Assembly: GCF_009909195.1 (NCBI RefSeq) | Contig: NZ_JAAAMU010000004.1 | Coordinates: forward strand, 248,001 to 312,000 | Reading direction: 5' to 3' | DNA length: 64,000 bases | Source of the DNA: Paenibacillus sacheonensis | GTDB lineage: Bacteria > Bacillota > Bacilli > Paenibacillales > Paenibacillaceae | Shown here: one piece after another, positions 25,628 through 34,160 of the stretch | Layout of the letters: each line of letters begins with the position of its first letter | How positions within the stretch are numbered: the first letter of the stretch is position 1 | Translations under genes and position numbers: made by a program | The notes under the pieces: model-generated | The model's input: only the letters and a program-made list of their open reading frames with translations | Told to the model about the DNA's origin: nothing | Database searches by the model: none

Positions 25628-26326
25628 ATGGCGGTAATTTCCATGAAACAGCTTCTAGAAGCTGGGGTACACTTCGGTCACCAAACTCGTCGTTGGAACC
25701 CTAAGATGGATCGTTATATCTTCACAGAACGTAACGGGATTTACATCATCGACTTGCAGAAAACAGTTAAGAAGGTCGAAGAAGCTTACAACTTCGTACG
25801 TTCGATCGGCGAAGAAGGCGGCACGATTCTCTTCGTAGGTACTAAGAAACAAGCACAAGATTCGGTGAAAGAAGAAGCAGAACGTTGCGGCAACTTCTAC
25901 ATCAATCAACGTTGGCTCGGCGGCACGCTGACTAACTTCTCGACGATTCAAAAACGTATCGACCGCTTGAAAACGATCGACAAATGGGAAGAGGACGGCA
26001 CGTTCAACGTTCTTCCTAAGAAAGAAGTTATCCTTCTCCGCAAAGAGAGAGATCGTCTTGAGAAATTCCTCGGCGGTATCAAAGGCATGAGATCCCTGCC
26101 AAGCGCACTGTTCATCATCGACCCGCGCAAAGAGCGTATCGCGGTTGCTGAAGCGCGCAAACTTGGTATCCCAATCGTAGGTATCGTTGATACCAACTGC
26201 GATCCGGACGAAATCGACTACGTTATCCCAGGTAACGATGATGCAATCCGTGCAGTTAAATTGCTGACAGCTAAAATGGCCGATGCAATCGTTGAATCGC
26301 GCCAAGGCGAGCAAACAACTGCTTAA
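25628..26326 (+). CDS. rpsB: 30S ribosomal protein S2
   Basis: 232 residues with S2 signatures [22 protein letters not shown] and [21 protein letters not shown] (quoted in part). It binds the head of the 30S subunit late in assembly. AACAGGAGGTG precedes ATG 25628. Codon usage is richer in highly expressed codons (CGT, AAA, GAA) than its flagellar neighbours. Separated from tsf by an attenuator-type terminator. Confidence 0.98.
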   Translation: MAVISMKQLLEAGVHFGHQTRRWNPKMDRYIFTERNGIYIIDLQKTVKKVEEAYNFVRSIGEEGGTILFVGTKKQAQDSVKEEAERCGNFYINQRWLGGTLTNFSTIQKRIDRLKTIDKWEEDGTFNVLPKKEVILLRKERDRLEKFLGGIKGMRSLPSALFIIDPRKERIAVAEARKLGIPIVGIVDTNCDPDEIDYVIPGNDDAIRAVKLLTAKMADAIVESRQGEQTTA

Positions 26327-26349
26327 TAGCGTTTAACGAACCAACAGGA

Positions 26350-26392
26350 AAGGGTGGTCAGAAGGTTTATAACCTCTCACCGCCCTTTTTTT
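26350..26392 (+). terminator. Attenuator/terminator between rpsB and tsf
   Basis: AAGGGTGGT (26350-26358) pairs with ACCGCCCTT (26379-26387) with one G-U pair, an inner AGGTT/AACCT stem closes the loop, and seven T residues follow (26386-26392). As tsf has no obvious promoter of its own in the remaining 45 bp, this probably reduces tsf transcription relative to rpsB. Confidence 0.85.
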
Positions 26393-26437
26393 AAAGTGAA
26401 GGCATGAATACTTATCCATTTCAGGAGGTTACGTACA

Positions 26438-27088
26438 ATGGCAGTTAGTGCAAGTGCGGTTAAAGAATTGCGTGAAAGAACAGGCGCAGGCATGTTGGAC
26501 TGTAAGAAAGCGCTTGACGAAACGAACGGCGATATCGCAAAAGCAATCGACTTGCTTCGCGAGAAAGGCCTTTCCGCTGCGGCAAACAAGGCTGGCCGCG
26601 TAGCGACCGAAGGTACGGTTGAATCCTATATCCACGCAGGCGGCCGTATCGGTGTGCTTGTTGAAATCAACTGCGAGACAGACTTCGTAGGCAAAACGGA
26701 GCAATTCCGCGAATTCGCCCGCGATATCGCGATGCAAATCGCTGCTGCGAACCCTAAGTTCGTCAGCCGCGAAGAAGTGTCGAGCGAAGAGCTGGACAAA
26801 GAACGCGAAATTTTGCGCGCCCAAGCGCTGAACGAAGGCAAGCCTGAGAAGATCGTCGAGAAAATGGTCGAAGGCCGCATCAGCAAATACTATGAAGAAT
26901 TCTGCCTGCTTGAGCAAGCATTCATCAAAGACCCGGACAAAACGATCCACACGCTGCTGAAAGAAAAAATCAGCACGATCGGTGAGAACATCTCGATCCG
27001 CCGTTTCGTTCGTTACGAGCTTGGCGAAGGTTTGGAGAAAAAAGAAGACAACTTCGTCGCTGAAGTTATGTCCCAAGCAAAATTGTAA
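26438..27088 (+). CDS. tsf: Elongation factor Ts
   Basis: 216 residues: N-terminal UBA-like domain with [19 protein letters not shown], the core with INCETDFVG, and a C-terminal module ending [13 protein letters not shown]-Ts exchanges GDP for GTP on EF-Tu. Length is typical of the short Bacillales/Thermus-type form with one core repeat reduced (B. subtilis has 293 residues, so this is noticeably shorter). CAGGAGGTT precedes the ATG. Confidence 0.96.
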   Translation: MAVSASAVKELRERTGAGMLDCKKALDETNGDIAKAIDLLREKGLSAAANKAGRVATEGTVESYIHAGGRIGVLVEINCETDFVGKTEQFREFARDIAMQIAAANPKFVSREEVSSEELDKEREILRAQALNEGKPEKIVEKMVEGRISKYYEEFCLLEQAFIKDPDKTIHTLLKEKISTIGENISIRRFVRYELGEGLEKKEDNFVAEVMSQAKL

Positions 27089-27106
27089 TTCCGAACGCAT
27101 TAGCGA

Positions 27107-27134
27107 GGCGGGGCGTTCGCCCCGCCATTTTTTT
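27107..27134 (+). terminator. Rho-independent terminator after tsf
   Basis: GGCGGGGCG (27107-27115) and CGCCCCGCC (27118-27126) are exact inverted arms (effective 8-bp stem, four-base loop), followed by A and seven T residues. Very strong by inspection; ends the rpsB-tsf unit. Confidence 0.93.
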
Positions 27135-27181
27135 CTACTAGGAAATAGAAATAAGACGATGTCTGAAGACAGGCAGCATGT

Positions 27182-27203
27182 TTTAAAGTATGCGGCCTTT
27201 AAA
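27182..27203 (+). other. Small inverted repeat in pyrH leader
   Basis: TTTAAAG (27182-27188) and CTTTAAA (27197-27203) flank an 8-base loop, about 28 bases before the pyrH start. No T-run follows. Could be a weak operator or leader hairpin; AT-rich symmetric arms may also be chance. Confidence 0.3.
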
Positions 27204-27224
27204 CAAGGTCCAAGATGGAGGTAA

Positions 27225-27961
<737 letters not shown>

Positions 27962-27962
<1 letters not shown>

Positions 27963-28516
27963 TGCCACAATCCATTAAAAAGAATGCTGAAGAACGGATG
28001 GATAAGGCGATCGCAGCGCTGAAACGCGATTTGTCGACGCTTCGCGCCGGACGCGCGACGCCGGCCCTGCTGGATCGTCTGCAAGTCGAATATTATGGCT
28101 CCATGACACCGGTGAATCAATTGGCGAACATCAATACGCCGGATTCCCGCACGCTGCTCATCCAACCGTGGGATAAATCCTCGCTAGGTGCCATCGAGAA
28201 AGCGATTTTGAAATCGGATCTAGGCTTGACGCCTTCCAATGATGGCATTACGATCCGAATCGGCATCCCGATGCTGACGGAGGAACGCCGGTCCGACCTC
28301 GTCAAGATGACGAAGAAGTTCGGAGAAGAAGCGAAAGTAGCGATTCGTAACATCCGACGCGACGCGAACGACGATATCAAGAAGCTTGAGAAAACGGATA
28401 TCTCGGAAGATGAATCCCGTCGTCACCAAGAAGACATTCAGAAGTCGACGGATAAGTTCGTCGCAGAAGTCGAGAAGGTGCTCTCCGCTAAAGAGAAAGA
28501 CATCATGGAAGTATAA
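27962..28516 (+). CDS. frr: Ribosome recycling factor
   Basis: 184 residues with the RRF signatures [33 protein letters not shown] and [21 protein letters not shown], with EF-G, splits post-termination ribosomes. The start is GTG 27962, overlapping the pyrH TAG by one base; AAAGGAAG upstream is a moderate ribosome-binding site. Length (184-185) is standard. Confidence 0.97.
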
Positions 28517-28529
28517 TAGTGCTCACCGG

Positions 28530-28552
28530 CCCCTCCGAATGGTGGGGTTTGT
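28530..28552 (+). terminator. Weak hairpin/possible attenuator between frr and uppS
   Basis: CCCCTCC and GGTGGGG form a stem with one mismatch around a GAAT loop, followed by TTTGTTG. The T-run is poor, so read-through into uppS is likely. Confidence 0.35.
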
Positions 28553-28586
28553 TGCATAAATCGACGTAAGCGGCGGGAGGACGAGC

Positions 28587-29351
28587 ATGTTACAGCGATT
28601 GAAAGCCTTATTTGGCAAAGCGTCCGCAAAACCGATGCCGATGCTTGAAACTGATAACATACCGCAGCATATCGCAATCATCATGGATGGCAACGGCAGG
28701 TGGGCTAAAAGCCGGGGATTGCCGCGAATGGCCGGGCATCATTCCGGGATGAAGGCAGTTAAGCGGATTACGATGGCAGCGGACAAGCTAGGCGTCAAGT
28801 ACTTAACGCTCTATGCGTTTTCGACGGAGAATTGGAAGCGGCCGAAAGCGGAAGTGGAATTTCTCATGAAACTTCCGCAAGAATTCCTGACCATGGAGAT
28901 TAAGGATTTGATGGAGAAGAACGTTCAAATCCGCATGATGGGCTACAAAGAAGATTTGCCGAGCCATACCTTGAGGGCAGTGGAGGAGGCGGTCGTGCGT
29001 ACGTCCGGCAATGATGGACTCGTACTTACGTTTGCGCTGAATTACGGCAGCCGGAAAGAAATGATCGAAGCGGTCAAATGCATCGGGCAAGACGTGCGAA
29101 GCGGGAAGCTGGCTCCCGAGGAGATTGACGTATCGCATTTAGAGAGCCATTTGCTGTCAGCGGACTTGCCGGACCCGGATTTGCTCATTCGCACGAGCGG
29201 AGAGCTTCGCCTTAGCAATTTCATGCTTTGGCAGCTGGCCTATAGCGAAATGTGGTTCACGGACGTCTATTGGCCTGAATTTTCAGATGAGCACTTTTAC
29301 GAGGCAGTCCGGGAGTACCAGCGAAGGGCTCGCCGTTATGGCGGACTGTAA
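28587..29351 (+). CDS. uppS: Undecaprenyl diphosphate synthase (cis-prenyltransferase)
   Basis: 254 residues with the catalytic start of the family IAIIMDGNGRWAK (D34), AFSTENWKRP and the C-terminal DPDLLIRTSGELRLSNFMLWQLAYSE (quoted in part). It makes C55-PP, the lipid carrier for peptidoglycan and teichoic acid. GGCGGGAGGACG precedes the ATG. It heads the uppS-cdsA-dxr-rasP-proS-polC series as in B. subtilis. Confidence 0.96.
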   Translation: MLQRLKALFGKASAKPMPMLETDNIPQHIAIIMDGNGRWAKSRGLPRMAGHHSGMKAVKRITMAADKLGVKYLTLYAFSTENWKRPKAEVEFLMKLPQEFLTMEIKDLMEKNVQIRMMGYKEDLPSHTLRAVEEAVVRTSGNDGLVLTFALNYGSRKEMIEAVKCIGQDVRSGKLAPEEIDVSHLESHLLSADLPDPDLLIRTSGELRLSNFMLWQLAYSEMWFTDVYWPEFSDEHFYEAVREYQRRARRYGGL

Positions 29352-29378
29352 CGAGTTGAACTGGAGCGTGTCATTCGC

Positions 29379-30173
29379 GTGAAACAACGCATAATATCAG
29401 GTGTCCTTGCAGCAATCGCCTTTGTCGTGTTGACAGTGCTGGGCGGATGGTTTTTCTTTGCACTACTTCTTTTTTTGACGATAGTCGGCATGATGGAATT
29501 CGTTCGGATGAACGGAGTTTCGATGAAACATCCGCTGGCATGGATTGCCATGGCTGGGACGCTGTTGTTGTTTTTGCCATGGGCCGATTTTGGCTTGCAT
29601 CAGCCGGCTGCCTTACATATGATTTGGGTTCTAATGTTTATTTTGCTCAGCGTAACGGTCCTCACGAAGAACGAAGTGACGATCGACGGCGCGGCGCTGA
29701 TGCTCCTTGGCTCTCTTTATATCGGCTACGGATTCCATGCCATGTATGAAATCCGCATGGGCGACTCGCATGGGCTAATGACGACGATAATGGCTTTCTT
29801 CGCGATATGGGCATCCGATATCGGTGCTTACTTTATGGGGAAAGCGTTTGGAAAAAACAAGCTTTGGCCGGCTATCAGTCCGAATAAAACCATTGAAGGC
29901 TCACTGGGCGGCGTTGTGCTGGCGCTTGTCTTCGCGCTTGCGTTCGCCGTGATCTATCCCGATGTGATCAGCTACGAACGCGCGATTATGATCGGCTTGG
30001 TCGCTGCCGTGGCCGGTCAATTCGGGGACTTGATTCAATCCGCCTACAAGCGGGTGCGCGGGATCAAAGATTCGGGCTCGATCATGCCTGGACATGGCGG
30101 CGTGCTGGATCGCTGCGATAGCTGGCTGGTCGTGTTTCCGCTGCTCATCATGACGAATCTGCTGCCGCTGTAA
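29379..30173 (+). CDS. cdsA: Phosphatidate cytidylyltransferase (CDP-diglyceride synthase)
   Basis: 264 residues, about seven to eight hydrophobic segments, with the CdsA signature near the C-terminus: SDIGAYFMGKAFGKNKLWPAISPNKTIEGS and RVRGIKDSGSIMPGHGGVLDRCDS (both quoted in part). It makes CDP-diacylglycerol for phospholipid synthesis. GTG 29379 is the start; the upstream GGAGCG is weak and lies 13-18 bases away, so expression may be low or coupled to uppS 27 bp upstream. Confidence 0.95.
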   Translation: MKQRIISGVLAAIAFVVLTVLGGWFFFALLLFLTIVGMMEFVRMNGVSMKHPLAWIAMAGTLLLFLPWADFGLHQPAALHMIWVLMFILLSVTVLTKNEVTIDGAALMLLGSLYIGYGFHAMYEIRMGDSHGLMTTIMAFFAIWASDIGAYFMGKAFGKNKLWPAISPNKTIEGSLGGVVLALVFALAFAVIYPDVISYERAIMIGLVAAVAGQFGDLIQSAYKRVRGIKDSGSIMPGHGGVLDRCDSWLVVFPLLIMTNLLPL

Positions 30174-30194
30174 CGCAGTTTAGGAGGCCTATCA

Positions 30195-31334
30195 TTGAAG
30201 AAAATTTCGATTCTCGGTTCGACTGGATCCATCGGTACGCAAACGCTGGATATCATTAGCCGCGAGCCTGACCGTTATTCGGTCGAAGGACTGGCTGCGG
30301 GGAGCAATGCGGATTTGCTCATTCAGCAAGCCAACCGGTTCAAACCGCGCACGGTTTGTTTGGCTTCCAAGGCGCTGGCGGAAGAAGTAAGGCCTCATTT
30401 GCCTGCCGGCACGAATTTGGTCTATGGCGATGAAGGTTTGATCGAGGTCGCTGCCGGTACGGATGCGGACACGGTCGTGACCGCTATCGTGGGAAGCAGA
30501 GGTTTGCCTGCGACGCTTGCCGCCATCGATGCCGGCAAATCCATTGCGCTGGCCAATAAGGAAACGCTCGTCACGGCAGGCCATATCGTGATGAAGCGAG
30601 CGGCCGACCGCGGAGTCTCGATTCTGCCGGTGGACAGCGAGCATTCCGCCATATTCCAATGCTTGAACGGGGAGCGGAGCATCGACGTCAAACAGATTAC
30701 GCTCACGGCTTCCGGCGGTTCGTTCCGAGATCGCACGCGCGAACAATTGACCGGCGTAACCGTAGCCGAAGCGCTTAATCATCCGAACTGGTCCATGGGC
30801 GCGAAGGTGACGATCGATTCGGCTACCATGGCGAACAAAGGCTTGGAGGTCATCGAAGCCCATTGGCTGTTTGACCTGCCATATGATCGAATCAACGTGC
30901 TTATCCATCCGGAGAGCATCATCCATTCTTACGTCGAATTCGTGGACCACAGTATCATCGCGCAGCTCGGCATACCGGATATGCGGGTACCGATTCAATA
31001 CGCGCTCACGTATCCTGAACGTCGGGTGACGCCTACGGATTCCTTGAACTTCGCGAAGCTCTCCGCCTTGCACTTCAGGGAGATGGACTTCGAACGTTAC
31101 CCTTGTCTTCGATTTGCATACGAGTGCGGCATAGCGGGCAAATCCGCGCCGACCGTGTTCAATGCCGCCAATGAAACGGCAGTCGCTCGGTTCCTAGCCG
31201 GCGAAATCACGTTCCTGGAGATCGAATCCGTCCTTTCTGCAGTTCTAGATCGGCATGACATCGTTGAGGTTCCCGACACGTCGGCTATCGCCGATGTGGA
31301 TGCTTGGGCGCGCAGGACGGCTGCGGGCATCTAA
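30195..31334 (+). CDS. dxr: 1-deoxy-D-xylulose 5-phosphate reductoisomerase
   Basis: 379 residues: NADPH-binding GSTGSIGTQTLDII at the N-terminus, ALANKETLVTAG, the metal/substrate residues in LPVDSEHSAIFQ, and ASGGSFRDR. It commits DXP to the MEP isoprenoid pathway, which supplies the FPP/IPP used by UppS two genes upstream. TTG 30195 follows TAGGAGG closely. Family length is 380-400. Confidence 0.97.
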   Translation: MKKISILGSTGSIGTQTLDIISREPDRYSVEGLAAGSNADLLIQQANRFKPRTVCLASKALAEEVRPHLPAGTNLVYGDEGLIEVAAGTDADTVVTAIVGSRGLPATLAAIDAGKSIALANKETLVTAGHIVMKRAADRGVSILPVDSEHSAIFQCLNGERSIDVKQITLTASGGSFRDRTREQLTGVTVAEALNHPNWSMGAKVTIDSATMANKGLEVIEAHWLFDLPYDRINVLIHPESIIHSYVEFVDHSIIAQLGIPDMRVPIQYALTYPERRVTPTDSLNFAKLSALHFREMDFERYPCLRFAYECGIAGKSAPTVFNAANETAVARFLAGEITFLEIESVLSAVLDRHDIVEVPDTSAIADVDAWARRTAAGI

Positions 31335-31345
31335 ACTGGGTTCTC

Positions 31346-31373
31346 TTGTATCGAACGGGAGAATAATGATAAT
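31346..31373 (+). promoter_or_regulatory. Possible promoter for rasP
   Basis: TTGTAT (31346-31351), 16-bp spacer, GATAAT (31368-31373) in the 75-bp gap between dxr and rasP. A reasonable but unremarkable sigma-A match. Confidence 0.35.
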
Positions 31374-31409
31374 CTAAGTACAGGCCGTTACGAACAGGAG
31401 GCTCGAGAG

Positions 31410-32687
31410 ATGCATATGATTCAAGTCGTCTTTATGACGGTAATGGTCTTCTTCGTCATCGTGACCATACATGAGTGGGGTCACTTTTATTTTGCGAAGC
31501 GCGCCGGGATTTTGGTAAGAGAGTTTGCGATCGGGTTCGGCCCGAAACTGTTTTCCATCAAGCGCGGGGAGACGCGCTATACGCTGCGGCTTGTGCCGGC
31601 AGGCGGATTCGTTCGCATGGCCGGCGAGGATCCGGAATTAGTCGAGATCCAGTCAGGGCAGACGATAGCCGTTCGCGTGAAGGAAAACAAGGTGACCCGT
31701 ATTTATTTGGATCGTCTTGACGATCGGAGCAACGTTGTCAGGGGCGAAGTCGAAACGATCGATATCGAGAATAAGCTGAAGCTGACCTTGAATGCAGACG
31801 GACTAGTGGAGTCCTTCGCTATTCATCCGCAGGCGCTTATGATTTCGAAAGGCAAAGAGACGCAGATCGCGCCGCTTGACCGCCAATTCGGCAGCAAAAC
31901 CGTCGGGCAGCGTGCACTGGCGATCGTTGCCGGTCCGGTCATGAACTTCATTCTTGCCTTCGTGCTGTTTGCCGCTTATTTCCAAATGGCGGGCGTGCCG
32001 ATGAAGAACCCGGACCGACTGCTGATCGGCGACGTCGTCGATGGCATGCCAGCCTCGAAAGCCGATATTAAAGTCGGCGACGTGATCGACTCCGTGAATG
32101 GCGTCAAGATCGGAACCGACTCGGAGAAAATGATTGCGTTGATCAGCAAATCCGTCAACGTGCCGTTAACGTTTACCATCGTTCGCGACGGTAAAGTGAT
32201 CACGTCCAAAATCACGCCGAAGCCGGACGATGCCGGCGTTGGAAAGCTTGGCATTTCGGCCGCGTATCCGTCTGAGTCCGTGAATTTTGGCCAGACGCTG
32301 ACGTATGCGGCGAAAGCCATGAAGAACATGACGATTACGATCTTCGAGGGCTTCAAAAACTTGATTATCGGTAATTTCAAGCTGGACGACTTAGGAGGAC
32401 CCGTACGCACGGCACAAGTGACGAGCCAAATCGCCGAGCAAGGGTTTACCCAGTTGACATCTTGGGTTGCCATACTAAGTTTGTATTTGGGGATATTTAA
32501 CCTGCTGCCGGTTCCGGCGCTCGACGGAAGCCGATTGCTGTTCCTCGGTCTGGAAGCGGTACGCGGCAGACCGGTAGATCCGAACCGCGAAAGCATGGTG
32601 CATTTTATAGGCTTCGCAATGCTAATGCTGCTGATGCTGGCCGTTACGTATAATGATATATTGCGCTTGGTAAGAGGGGAGCACTAG
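31410..32687 (+). CDS. rasP: Site-2 intramembrane zinc metalloprotease RasP (RseP)
   Basis: 425 residues. The zinc motif HEWGH at 21-25 lies in the first membrane helix; a PDZ domain (about 190-270, VVDGMPASKADIKVGDVIDSVNG in part) separates it from the second catalytic motif NLLPVPALDGSRL. It cleaves anti-sigma factors and signal-peptide remnants within the membrane. CAGGAGG precedes the ATG. There is an unusual insert of charged residues (about 80-145) between the first helix and the PDZ domain. Confidence 0.95.
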   Translation: MHMIQVVFMTVMVFFVIVTIHEWGHFYFAKRAGILVREFAIGFGPKLFSIKRGETRYTLRLVPAGGFVRMAGEDPELVEIQSGQTIAVRVKENKVTRIYLDRLDDRSNVVRGEVETIDIENKLKLTLNADGLVESFAIHPQALMISKGKETQIAPLDRQFGSKTVGQRALAIVAGPVMNFILAFVLFAAYFQMAGVPMKNPDRLLIGDVVDGMPASKADIKVGDVIDSVNGVKIGTDSEKMIALISKSVNVPLTFTIVRDGKVITSKITPKPDDAGVGKLGISAAYPSESVNFGQTLTYAAKAMKNMTITIFEGFKNLIIGNFKLDDLGGPVRTAQVTSQIAEQGFTQLTSWVAILSLYLGIFNLLPVPALDGSRLLFLGLEAVRGRPVDPNRESMVHFIGFAMLMLLMLAVTYNDILRLVRGEH

Positions 32688-32693
32688 TCGGAC

Positions 32694-34142
32694 ATGTCGA
32701 AGGATAAACAATTTGTAACCGAAATAACGCCGCAAAGCGAAGATTTTTCCCGCTGGTACATCGATGTCATCAAGAAAGCGGAGCTGATGGATTACTCGCC
32801 AGTCCGCGGCTGCATCGTGTTTCGTCCGGAGGGCTTTGAAATCTGGGAGCATATGCGTGACGAGTTGGATCGCCGCTTCAAGGAAACGGGACACCGCAAT
32901 GCCTATTTCCCGATGTTCATCCCCGAGAGCTTCTTCATGAAAGAGAAGGAGCACGTGGAAGGCTTCAACCCGGAGCTGCCATGGGTAACGGAAGCGGGCG
33001 GCGAGAAGCTGGAAGAGCGTCTTGCCATCCGCCCGACCTCGGAGACGATTATCGGCCATATGTATTCGAAATGGATTCAGTCCTACCGCGACCTGCCGGT
33101 GTTGATCAATCAGTGGGCGAACGTCGTTCGCTGGGAGAAGCGGACGCTGCCGTTCCTGCGCACGACGGAATTCCTTTGGCAGGAAGGCCACACGGCTCAT
33201 GAATTAGAGTCCGAGGCAAGAGAAGAAACAAGCCGCATGCTCGATATTTACCGCGATTTCTGCGAGAATTTCCTGGCGATTCCGGTGATCATGGGACAGA
33301 AGACGCCGTCCGAACGGTTTGCGGGCGCGGTGGATACGTACTCCATCGAAGCGATGATGAAGGACGGACGTGCCGTTCAGGCGGGAACTTCCCATTACCT
33401 GGGCAGCAAATTCGCCGTCGCGTTCGATATTAAATACCTGGACCGTGAGAATACGCAGCAATTCGTACATACGACGTCGTGGGGCGTATCGACTCGTTTG
33501 ATGGGTGCATTGATCATGGTGCATGGCGATGACCGCGGCTTGGTGCTGCCTCCGAAGGTTGCTCCGACGCAAGTCGTAATGATTCCGATCGGCCCGCCGA
33601 AGACGCGCGAGCAGGTGGTTGGACGCGTGGACGAGCTGTTCGCGGAATTGAAGAAAGCAGGCATTCGCGTCAAGGTCGACGACCGTACCGACGTGAGCCC
33701 AGGCTGGAAATTCAACGAGTACGAGATGCGCGGCGTGCCCGTTCGTCTTGAGCTTGGACCGCGTGACATGGAGAACGGACAAGTCGTCCTCGTATCGCGC
33801 ATTACGGGCGAGAAGCGCATTGTCCAGCAAAGCAGCCTGAAGGAAGAAATTGAACGTATGCTCGCGGACATCCATCATGATATGCTGGAGCGTGCAAAGC
33901 AATTCCGCGCCGAGCATTCGTATTCGGTCGAAACGCTCGACGAGATGAAAGCCTTGTTCGAAGAGCAGCGCGGATTCGCTTTGGCTGGCTGGTGCGGTTC
34001 CGATGCCTGCGAGCGTCAGGTGAAGGAAGAAACCGGAGCGACGAGCCGGAACATTCCATTCGAGCCTGCAGAGCATAAATCGACTTGCTTGGTATGCGGG
34101 GAGAAGGCAGCGCATTCCGTCGTGTTCGCTCGGGCGTATTGA
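32694..34142 (+). CDS. proS: Proline-tRNA ligase, archaeal/eukaryotic-like type
   Basis: 482 residues. The sequence MSKDKQFVTEITPQSEDFSRWYIDVIKKAEL (partly quoted), RPTSETIIGHMYSKW, RTTEFLWQEGHTAH and the C-terminal four-Cys segment (GWCGSDAC ... CLVCGEKA) are those of the short class ProRS of archaea, eukaryotes and some bacteria. The bacterial type found in B. subtilis at this locus is about 564 residues and carries an editing domain inserted between motifs 2 and 3; that insert is absent here. GGGGAGCAC overlaps the end of rasP. Charges tRNA-Pro. Confidence 0.96.
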   Translation: MSKDKQFVTEITPQSEDFSRWYIDVIKKAELMDYSPVRGCIVFRPEGFEIWEHMRDELDRRFKETGHRNAYFPMFIPESFFMKEKEHVEGFNPELPWVTEAGGEKLEERLAIRPTSETIIGHMYSKWIQSYRDLPVLINQWANVVRWEKRTLPFLRTTEFLWQEGHTAHELESEAREETSRMLDIYRDFCENFLAIPVIMGQKTPSERFAGAVDTYSIEAMMKDGRAVQAGTSHYLGSKFAVAFDIKYLDRENTQQFVHTTSWGVSTRLMGALIMVHGDDRGLVLPPKVAPTQVVMIPIGPPKTREQVVGRVDELFAELKKAGIRVKVDDRTDVSPGWKFNEYEMRGVPVRLELGPRDMENGQVVLVSRITGEKRIVQQSSLKEEIERMLADIHHDMLERAKQFRAEHSYSVETLDEMKALFEEQRGFALAGWCGSDACERQVKEETGATSRNIPFEPAEHKSTCLVCGEKAAHSVVFARAY

Positions 34143-34160
34143 TTTTTGGGGGAGGGCAAC

